This document shows positions 6,686 through 12,316 of a DNA stretch of 12,316 nt, piece after piece. The position numbers were made by a program, and so were the translations under genes. Under the pieces are notes generated by a model. That model saw only the letters and a list, made by a program, of their open reading frames with translations. It was not told the origin of the DNA and did not search any database. This DNA comes from Zoogloeaceae bacterium (GTDB taxonomy: Bacteria; Pseudomonadota; Gammaproteobacteria; Burkholderiales; Rhodocyclaceae). Numbering within the stretch: the first letter of the stretch is position 1; every line of letters begins with the position of its first letter. The stretch is taken from the NCBI GenBank assembly GCA_031278735.1, contig JAITJU010000250.1:1-12316 (forward strand), in the 5' to 3' direction.

Positions 6686-7647
6686 GCGGGATATTGATTG
6701 TCGCCGAGCACACGCGCGGCGTCCTGGCGGATTCAAGCGCCGACCTGATTGGCGCGGCGATGGCGGTGAAGGCGCAATTGGGCGGCCCCGTGCGGGTGCT
6801 TGTGGCGGGCGACGTGCCCCGCGTGTTCGCCGAGGCGCTGAACCGCCCCGGCGTCGATGAAATCCTGCTGGCGCAAACGGACAACGCCCATTTCGACGCG
6901 GCGGTCAGCGAGGCGGCGGTGATGGCCGCGGCGCGGGCGCATGAACCGGCGCTGATTCTGATCGGACACTCCGCCAGCGGCGTGAGCTTTGCCGCCGCGC
7001 TGGCGGTGCAGCTGGGCAGCGGCTTTGCCGCCGACGTGTTCGGCATCGCGGTCGCCGCGTCGGGACTGCGCGCCACGCGCGGCGGCTACGGCAACAAGGT
7101 GAATGTGGAACTCGATTTTCCCGGCAAGTCCGTGGTGACGCTCACCGTGCGCGGCGCGAGCTTCAAGGCGCCGGAAGGACACGGCGACGCCAGAATCACC
7201 ACGCTGCCGCTGTCGCTGGATGGCATCAAGGGGCGCTATCGTCATATGGGTTTCGAGGAAGCGCCCGCCTCGGACATTGACGTCAGCAAGGCGGAATTCA
7301 TCCTGTCCATCGGGCGCGGCGTCCAGGACGAAAAAAACGTGCCGCGTTTTGCCGCGCTGGCGGAAAAACTCGGCGCGACGCTGGGCTGCTCGCGCCCCGT
7401 AGCCGATTCCGGCTGGCTGCCCAAGCCGCATCAGGTAGGGCTGACCGGCAAGGTGGCGAGCAGTTGCAAGCTCTACATCGCGCTGGGCATTTCCGGCGCG
7501 GTGCAACACCAGCACGGCATGAAGCACGTGGAAACGATCGTCGCCGTCAATACCGACGCCAATGCGCCCATCTACAACGTCGCCACTCACGGCTGCGCGA
7601 TGGATGTCTTCGTGTTCGCCGACGCCCTGGAACGGTGCATCGGCTGA
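6682..7647 (+). CDS. etfA: Electron transfer flavoprotein alpha subunit
   Basis: The 321-residue product has the normal ETF alpha length and two domains. The N-terminal domain begins GILIVAEHTRGVL. The C-terminal FAD domain carries the family signature around residues 241-310, including PVADSGWLPKPHQVGLTGK, a LYIALGISGAVQHQHGM stretch, IVAVNTDANAPIYNVATHG and a terminal MDVFVFADAL. ATG overlaps the stop of the fusion gene as ATGA, with GGAG (6671-6674) 7 nt upstream, indicating translational coupling to its beta partner. The protein should pair with the ETF beta domain of the fusion protein and carry electrons from the TMADH-like dehydrogenase. The alpha subunit itself has no membrane segment. 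I see no abnormal residue in the signature. Confidence 0.96.
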   Translation: MSGILIVAEHTRGVLADSSADLIGAAMAVKAQLGGPVRVLVAGDVPRVFAEALNRPGVDEILLAQTDNAHFDAAVSEAAVMAAARAHEPALILIGHSASGVSFAAALAVQLGSGFAADVFGIAVAASGLRATRGGYGNKVNVELDFPGKSVVTLTVRGASFKAPEGHGDARITTLPLSLDGIKGRYRHMGFEEAPASDIDVSKAEFILSIGRGVQDEKNVPRFAALAEKLGATLGCSRPVADSGWLPKPHQVGLTGKVASSCKLYIALGISGAVQHQHGMKHVETIVAVNTDANAPIYNVATHGCAMDVFVFADALERCIG

Positions 7648-7725
7648 CGGCGAACGCCGCAATGGGGCATTGGCCGCGCCGCGGTTTTTTGTCGTCCGCA
7701 AGAAAAACTGCAATGGAGAAATGAA
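7648..7725 (+). other. Intergenic gap between etfA and the aminotransferase
   Basis: The 78 bases contain a small CGGCG-AA-CGCCG inverted repeat right after the etfA stop, and a GC-rich stretch followed by T6 at 7685-7690. No single clean stem abuts the T-run, so I do not call a terminator, though partial attenuation is possible. GGAG at 7715-7718 lies 7 nt before the ATG at 7726. Confidence 0.5.
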
Positions 7726-9093
7726 ATGCCGTCCAGTCTTTACGAGGAACTGAAACAGGAATATATCCGCAAGACGCCCAGATCCGCCGCGCATTACGAA
7801 GCGGCGCGGCGAATCATCCCCGGCGGCGAAAGCCGCATCCTCGTCACCTACGCGCCTTACGCCATCACGGTGGCGCGCGGGGCGGGCTGCGAGGTCTACG
7901 ATCTGGACGGGAACGCCTATGTCGATTACATCAACAACTACATGTCCCTGATACATGGCCATGCCTTTCCTCCCATTACCGAAGCCCTCAAGGCGCAGCT
8001 TGAAAAAGGAACGGTGTACGCGGCGCCCACCCTTCCCCAGTACGATTTGGCGAAACACCTCACCGACCGCATTCCGGCGCTCGACAAGGTGAAGTTCTGC
8101 AATTCCGGCACCGAGGCGGTCATGTACGCTGTTCGCGCCGCCCGCGCCTACAACCGGAAGAAGTACATCATCCGCATTGACGGGGGTTACAACGGCACCA
8201 GCGATTTTTCCACGGTCAACATGGCCATTGACCGCAAGCGCCGCCCCGGCGCGCTGCCCGCGCGGGTCACGGAGCCGGGCGTCGCGGATGAGCTTTCCGG
8301 CCTGGTCATTCCCGTGGCGTTCAATGATGTCGATCAGATGGAACGGGCGATCAAGGAACATCCAGACGAAATTTCGGCAATCGTCATGGAACCCATGCTT
8401 GGCTCCGCCGGATTCATCATGCCGCAGCCGGGCTATTTGCGGGCAGTGCGGGATTTGGCCGACCGATATGGCGCCTTGCTCATTTTCGATGAAATCGTCA
8501 GTTACCGTTTGAGCGAGGGGGGTCTGGCGGCGCTGGAGGGCGTCGAGCCCGACCTGACGACCCTGGGGAAGATCATCGGCGGCGGCCTGCCGGTGGGGGC
8601 TTACGGCGGCAGGGAAGACATCATGAAAAGTTTTTTGCCCGCCCATAACGTCCTGTTGAGCGCATCGGGCACCTTCAGCGGCAATCCCCTCTCCATGACG
8701 GCCGGGGCGACAGCCCTGGCGCACTACCCCAAAGCCGCGATAGACCGGCTTGACCGTCTGGGAGAGCGTCTGCGGCAAGGTCTGCGGGCGGCAGTGGAAA
8801 AATCCGGCGCGCCTGTGGTCTTTACCGGCAGCGGCTCTTTCACGGGCTATCACTTCACGCGAAAAAAACGGGTGGAAAACGCCACGGATTCCATGAAGAC
8901 GCTGGAAGATCACATGCCGCTTTACGAATGCGTTCACATGGCGGCGCTGGTCAAGGGTTATTACCTCATGAAGAAGGGGCGTTTCGTGCTTTCCACTGCC
9001 ATGGAGGAAACTCTGGTGGAGACAACCATACGGGATTTCGATGAAATATTCTCCCGGGTGAAGCCGCTTTGCGATGACATGCTGCATGAGTAG
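7726..9093 (+). CDS. Class III PLP aminotransferase / glutamate-1-semialdehyde aminomutase-like enzyme
   Basis: The 455-residue protein has the fold-type I class III layout. It shows a PGGESRILV entry motif (32-40), the cofactor phosphate motif NSGTEA (126-131), a GGYNG segment (153-157) in the place of the GSAM YHG motif, FDEIVSYR (254-261) with the cofactor Asp255, and TLGKIIGGGLPVGAYGG (279-295) with the Schiff-base Lys282. SGTFSGNPL (314-322) is typical of the HemL branch. HemL itself makes 5-aminolevulinate. This copy is about 25 residues longer and sits in a catabolic ETF cluster, so a transaminase, aminomutase or epimerase acting on the pathway substrate or product is more likely (inference). 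GGAG at 7715-7718 supports the start. Same strand as etfA, 78 nt downstream. Confidence 0.88.
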   Translation: MPSSLYEELKQEYIRKTPRSAAHYEAARRIIPGGESRILVTYAPYAITVARGAGCEVYDLDGNAYVDYINNYMSLIHGHAFPPITEALKAQLEKGTVYAAPTLPQYDLAKHLTDRIPALDKVKFCNSGTEAVMYAVRAARAYNRKKYIIRIDGGYNGTSDFSTVNMAIDRKRRPGALPARVTEPGVADELSGLVIPVAFNDVDQMERAIKEHPDEISAIVMEPMLGSAGFIMPQPGYLRAVRDLADRYGALLIFDEIVSYRLSEGGLAALEGVEPDLTTLGKIIGGGLPVGAYGGREDIMKSFLPAHNVLLSASGTFSGNPLSMTAGATALAHYPKAAIDRLDRLGERLRQGLRAAVEKSGAPVVFTGSGSFTGYHFTRKKRVENATDSMKTLEDHMPLYECVHMAALVKGYYLMKKGRFVLSTAMEETLVETTIRDFDEIFSRVKPLCDDMLHE

Positions 9094-9160
9094 GCGCGTC
9101 CCGAAAATCGCTTGCCGAACGGAGTTCCCGGATTCGGGCGGAAAACGCGGCGCGCGTTCA

Positions 9161-9176
9161 TGGCATGGTTCTCGCT
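9161..9176 (+). promoter_or_regulatory. Candidate second sigma-54 promoter, upstream of the regulator pair
   Basis: TGGCATGGTTCTCGCT has the obligatory GG-N10-GC spacing (9162-9163 and 9174-9175) and matches TGGCACG-N4-TTGCW except at two bases. It shares the same TGGCATG -24 box with the element at 1189-1204. It would give a leader of about 100 nt before the ATG at 9286. I saw no clear enhancer or IHF site next to it, so confidence is lower. Confidence 0.35.
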
Positions 9177-9285
9177 ATGAATGTTGCCGGACAGCGCGTG
9201 AACAAAGCAAAGCGTCGATGCAGCGAGAACAGAAGGCGAATTCCGGCGCGGGGCCGCAACCGCCTGCACGTCATGAAAGGAAATC

Positions 9286-10446
9286 ATGTTGAGAGGCAGC
9301 CCCATGCAAACCGAACATATCCTTGCTTCCGCGCCGATATTCCTGCTGGCCGTCGATGATGATCTGCGCATCGTCTGCTGCAATGATGTCGCGTCTCGGT
9401 TCATTGCGCCGGGCGACAATCGCAATCTGCGCGAAGTAATGGACGCCGCCTCGGCGGATGCCTTCGCAAGACTGCGGTATGCGCCAGACAATGCGCCCGC
9501 GCACCTCCTGGCGACTTTCATTGGCCGTAACGGTCTGCCCCGGAAAATCGCGGGCGTCATCGACCGCGCCCTCTGTCCGGACGGCTCGTCCCTGCTGCGC
9601 TTTACCGCCAGTTACGCCGAACATCACGGCAACTGGCTGGAAAACCTGGCGCTTGCCGAAGCGGTGCTGCACGGCTTCGCCCAGACTTCCTCGGAAGCCA
9701 TGTGGTGCATCGAGTTTTCCGAACCCGTCGACATCAGCAGGAGCGACAGCGAGATTGTGCGGCAGATATTCGAGAACGATTGCCACTGGCTGTTCTGCAA
9801 CGAGGCGCTGACGAGGCTCTATCGCCTGCCGGAAGGACTGGACATCGAGCGCCAGCCCGTGTCGCTCTATTTTCCGCGCATTCCCGAAAACGAGGCGTTC
9901 ATTCTCCAGATCATCCATTCCGGCTTTTCCGTAGATAACGCGCCCAGCACTGATCTGTGTCATGACGGCAGTGTGCGTTACATGGAAAACAACGTGCGTT
10001 GCAGCATCACCGATGACTACCTTTTCCGCATTTTCGGCACGCTGCGCGACGTGACCCGCTTCCGGCAGGCGCAAACCCGCCTGAAAAACGAGGCGGACAC
10101 GGTGCGAGACATCCTTTCCGCGCTGCCGGACGCCATTCTGGTCATCGACCGCGACCGGCAGCTGCTGGCGGTCAATTCCTCCTTCAAGACGCTGTTTGGC
10201 TGGGATACGGGCGCCTTTCTCGGACGCGACGTGCAAGACATCATCGATCTGGCGCCTTTGCCCTGCGGTCGACAATGGTGCTGGCTTGATCGGCGACGCT
10301 GGCAAACCACGGTCAGGACGAAATTCGACGCTTGCCTGCGCTGTGAGGCGCAGATTGCGCCGATCGGCGAGGAAGACCCGCATCACTTCGTGCTCTCCCT
10401 GCGACCACTGCCTGGACTGAACGGCAGCGAAAGGGCGCGCCCATGA
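9286..10446 (+). CDS. Triple-PAS sensory protein without an output domain
   Basis: The 386-residue soluble protein has three PAS-like segments. The first (about 8-110) starts ILASAPIFLLAVDDDLRIVC. The second (about 130-258) ends FGTLRDVTRFRQAQTRL. After a short helical linker the third (about 276-373) contains LPDAILVIDRDRQLLAVNSS. No histidine-kinase, GGDEF, EAL or DNA-binding segment follows. The gene ends by overlapping the sigma-54 activator gene (ATGA, 10443-10446). It probably senses a ligand or redox state and signals to that activator by protein contact (inference). The start at 9286 has AGGA 4 nt upstream. ATG 9304, with GAGAGG 7 nt upstream, is a plausible alternative that shortens the protein by six residues. 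Several cysteines (31, 32, 141, 166, 171, 327, 332, 350, 353) could support redox or metal sensing, but no definite motif is seen. Confidence 0.75.
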   Translation: MLRGSPMQTEHILASAPIFLLAVDDDLRIVCCNDVASRFIAPGDNRNLREVMDAASADAFARLRYAPDNAPAHLLATFIGRNGLPRKIAGVIDRALCPDGSSLLRFTASYAEHHGNWLENLALAEAVLHGFAQTSSEAMWCIEFSEPVDISRSDSEIVRQIFENDCHWLFCNEALTRLYRLPEGLDIERQPVSLYFPRIPENEAFILQIIHSGFSVDNAPSTDLCHDGSVRYMENNVRCSITDDYLFRIFGTLRDVTRFRQAQTRLKNEADTVRDILSALPDAILVIDRDRQLLAVNSSFKTLFGWDTGAFLGRDVQDIIDLAPLPCGRQWCWLDRRRWQTTVRTKFDACLRCEAQIAPIGEEDPHHFVLSLRPLPGLNGSERARP

Positions 10447-12008
10447 AATTCGCCGCGCCGCATCCCTCGCCCGTCGCCGCGCCAAAAATCACCGACTTCG
10501 AGGAACTGTACGTCGATGAACGCTGGCGGGTGCTGGGCGACCTGATTCCCGACGGTCTCATCATGGTCAACCGATCCGGCCTCGTGAGCTATATGAATTC
10601 CGCCGCCGAGAGCATCAACGAGGTCTATCGCCTGACCGTCATCGGACATTCGCTGGAAGACCTCGTGCAGCAATCCCGCATTGATTGTTCCGGTCTGCTG
10701 GAAGCGTTCGAGCATGGTTCCCGCATCAACAAGATCGTATGCGACGCCAATGGCCGCGCCTACCTGCTTTCCACGCGCAGCTACCGCTGGTGGAGCGGCG
10801 AGAGCAGCGACTTCATGATCGTGCTGCGCAATCTCGACGCGCTGGAAAAGATTGCCCGCCGCCTGTACGAAGGCGAAGGGGAAACGAGCCTGCGCTTCAT
10901 GCCGTTGGCGGCGGCTCGTCTGCCGATCCTGTCGGACGGGGTCATCCCGCTTGCGGCGGGCGCGCCGAATTTTACCTCCGCGCCTGCCGACGACGCGCCT
11001 GCCGGGGCGGACGAACTCATCGTCAGCGGCGCGTCCACCACCGCCATCGTGGAGCGGGGCCTGCGCGCCATTGCCATGAACATCCGTCTGTTGATCCTGG
11101 GAGAATCGGGCGTGGGCAAAACCGAACTGGCGCGTCTGCTGCATCGCCGATCCGGCCCTGCCGTGCGTCCTTTCGTGCACGTCAATTGCGGCGCCATCCC
11201 GGATACCCTGTTCGAATCGGAAATGTTCGGCTACGAACGGGGCGCCTTTACGGGCGCGTCCTCCAAGGGCAAGAAAGGGCTGATCGAGGCCGCCGAAGGC
11301 GGTATTCTGTTTCTCGACGAAGTGGGGGAAATCCCCTTGCACTGCCAGGCCAAGATACTGCAAGTGCTGGAGGAAGGCGTCATCCAGCGCGTCGGGGCCA
11401 CGGCTTCGCGCCGCCTGCGCCTGCAAGTCATCGCAGCGACCAACCGCGACCTGCTGACGCTGGTCGAGGAAGGACGTTTCAGACGCGATCTGTATTATCG
11501 CCTGAGCGTCGTAACCCTTCTTCTCCCGCCGTTGCGGGAACGGCGGGAACTGATCCCGCTGCTGGCGGACCGTTTTCTGGCCAACGTAAACCAGCGCCGG
11601 AAGACGCCCCTGACGATAGACGCCGACTGCCGCCGCCGCTTGCAGGAATATGCCTATCCGGGCAACGTGCGGGAATTGCAGAATATCGTCGAATATCTGG
11701 GCGTGGTCAGCGACCGGATCGCGAGTGAGGCCGATTTGCCGCGCGAACAAATGGCAACGCTCCCCGCGGCGGAAGTCCTGTCCGGCGCCGCCGCCGCGCT
11801 TTCCGCGCCCACCCGGGCGGTGCCGACTTTCCCCGCCGGTTTCTCCTTGCGCGAAGCCGTCAGGAACTACGAATCCGCCCTGATCGACGCCGCCATCCAG
11901 AAAACCGGCAGCAAGCGCAAGGCCGCCGAACTGCTCGGCGTCGACATCGCCACAGTGGTGCGCAAGAGCAAAACCGCCGATAGCCAGCCGCCCCTGGAAT
12001 CCTCATGA
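10443..12008 (+). CDS. PAS-AAA+-Fis sigma-54-dependent transcriptional activator
   Basis: The 521-residue enhancer-binding protein starts with a PAS domain (about 24-132; LIPDGLIMVNRSGLVSYMNS) instead of a response-regulator receiver. A variable linker rich in Ala/Pro follows (about 150-195). The AAA+ ATPase has Walker A GESGVGKT (220-227), the sigma-54 contact loop GAFTGA (267-272), Walker B GGILFLDE (286-293) and an RFRRDLYYRL arginine-finger region (345-354). A Fis-type helix-turn-helix ends the protein (about 484-508; GSKRKAAELLGVDIATVVRK). Intact GAFTGA means it should act with sigma-54 RNA polymerase. ATG overlaps the stop of the PAS gene, so the two are translationally coupled. Likely targets are the candidate sigma-54 promoters at 1189-1204 and possibly 9161-9176 (inference). 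Confidence 0.95.
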   Translation: MKFAAPHPSPVAAPKITDFEELYVDERWRVLGDLIPDGLIMVNRSGLVSYMNSAAESINEVYRLTVIGHSLEDLVQQSRIDCSGLLEAFEHGSRINKIVCDANGRAYLLSTRSYRWWSGESSDFMIVLRNLDALEKIARRLYEGEGETSLRFMPLAAARLPILSDGVIPLAAGAPNFTSAPADDAPAGADELIVSGASTTAIVERGLRAIAMNIRLLILGESGVGKTELARLLHRRSGPAVRPFVHVNCGAIPDTLFESEMFGYERGAFTGASSKGKKGLIEAAEGGILFLDEVGEIPLHCQAKILQVLEEGVIQRVGATASRRLRLQVIAATNRDLLTLVEEGRFRRDLYYRLSVVTLLLPPLRERRELIPLLADRFLANVNQRRKTPLTIDADCRRRLQEYAYPGNVRELQNIVEYLGVVSDRIASEADLPREQMATLPAAEVLSGAAAALSAPTRAVPTFPAGFSLREAVRNYESALIDAAIQKTGSKRKAAELLGVDIATVVRKSKTADSQPPLESS

Positions 12009-12037
12009 TTTTTGTCCGCGCTCTGTCTTGTTTTCCA

Positions 12038-12077
12038 ACGGCGCTGGATATGATTGCCGTCACGTCACGATTTTTTT
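12038..12077 (+). terminator. Weak terminator candidate after the activator gene
   Basis: ACGGC (12038-12042) pairs with GCCGT (12056-12060). A T7 run follows at 12071-12077, 10 bases after the stem. The short stem and the gap make an efficient terminator doubtful, but it lies 30 bases after the last gene of the cluster, at a drop in GC content. Confidence 0.25.
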
Positions 12078-12105
12078 ATCGCAGTTTGCAGGTTTGTACA
12101 AACCG

Positions 12106-12316
12106 ATGGATATATTTGCGACATTTGAAGCACTAGAAACGTTCATATCAAAACCTCTTTCAAATTCATGTTCCATTGAAAAAGGATACGATGGCTGCAA
12201 AACCCATCAACATAGAAACAGCAAAGAAAATATCGGCGAGAGCGAAAGCAACACCAGCATCGGCGTCGAATACGACACCAAAATGGTGGGCGTCCAGGCG
12301 AACATTCCCCTTTTCT
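12106..12316 (+). pseudogene. Possible TolC-type outer-membrane efflux protein fragment, cut by the right edge
   Basis: The frame is open to the window end. Its last residues include SNTSIGVEYDTK and then MVGVQANIPLF, which resemble the strand in TolC-family proteins just before the conserved small-residue turn (typically VGLSFSLPIYQGG or similar). In TolC this motif lies about 100 or 300 residues into the protein. Here no signal peptide or first helices precede it: upstream from the ATG at 12106 there are only about 45 unrelated residues. It may be a truncated remnant joined to unrelated AT-rich DNA, or a coincidence of about 20 residues. The sequence to the right of the window is needed to decide. 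Confidence 0.3.

Noticed and set aside
4673..6736. Long minus-strand open frame (687 codons) opposite the fusion gene
   Set aside because: Low-complexity His/Arg/Gly-rich translation typical of an antisense shadow; the plus strand encodes well-defined Fe-S and ETF domains.
7667..7690. GC-rich segment plus T6 after etfA as an intrinsic terminator
   Set aside because: No clean stem of reasonable length ends at the T-run; the visible small hairpins are elsewhere in the gap.
6733..9087. Very long minus-strand open frame (784 codons) spanning etfA and the aminotransferase
   Set aside because: It runs across two unrelated plus-strand genes and the gap between them, and shows no family motif; it is a codon-bias artefact.
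12005..12136. 43-codon frame whose ATG overlaps the activator stop codon
   Set aside because: It is short, has no recognisable motif and runs into AT-rich DNA; the ATGA overlap can arise by chance.
12191..12316. Alternative frame starting MAAKPINIETAKKISARAK with AGGA just upstream
   Set aside because: The ribosome site is good, but the other frame of the same DNA has the TolC-like strand signature. With only 42 codons visible, neither can be confirmed and this one has no family match.

Overview
The window looks like chromosomal DNA of a GC-rich Gram-negative bacterium, most likely a proteobacterium (beta-type is a guess from codon bias and the threonine tRNA). It carries a sigma-54 activator, an autotransporter barrel remnant and a TolC-like fragment. 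No taxonomic marker gene is present, so the lineage is not settled.

Layout. Left edge (1-303): minus-strand remnant of an autotransporter beta-barrel with a reading-frame break. 573-648: tRNA-Thr(CGU) with its own TATAAT promoter. 649-1272: about 620 bases without a convincing gene. It ends in what looks like a complete sigma-54 control region: inverted repeat, IHF-like site and -24/-12 element. 1273-7647: three same-strand redox genes. The first encodes a protein of the trimethylamine dehydrogenase (TMADH) family. The second encodes a 1028-residue fusion of a membrane heme/Fe-S ETF:quinone oxidoreductase (EMO/DgcB type) with the ETF beta subunit. The third is etfA, which overlaps the fusion gene by 4 nt. 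7726-9093: a class III PLP enzyme resembling glutamate-1-semialdehyde aminomutase. 9286-12008: two regulators overlapping by 4 nt, a triple-PAS protein with no output domain and a PAS-AAA+-Fis sigma-54 activator. Right edge (12009-12316): AT-richer DNA ending in a TolC-like fragment cut by the window.

Proposed logic (inference): the TMADH-like enzyme oxidises an amine or N-methylated compound through a covalent FMN and a 4Fe-4S cluster. Electrons pass to ETF, whose beta subunit is tethered to the membrane oxidoreductase that reduces quinone. The PLP enzyme would act on a substrate or product. The sigma-54 activator and its PAS partner would switch the pathway on from the promoter at 1189-1204. 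The TMADH homologue keeps its cofactor cysteines but has replaced the catalytic Tyr/His pair and two residues of the trimethylammonium bowl. The substrate is therefore probably not trimethylamine and is unknown. This ETF-tethered, sigma-54-controlled pathway is the best candidate in the window for an undescribed system.
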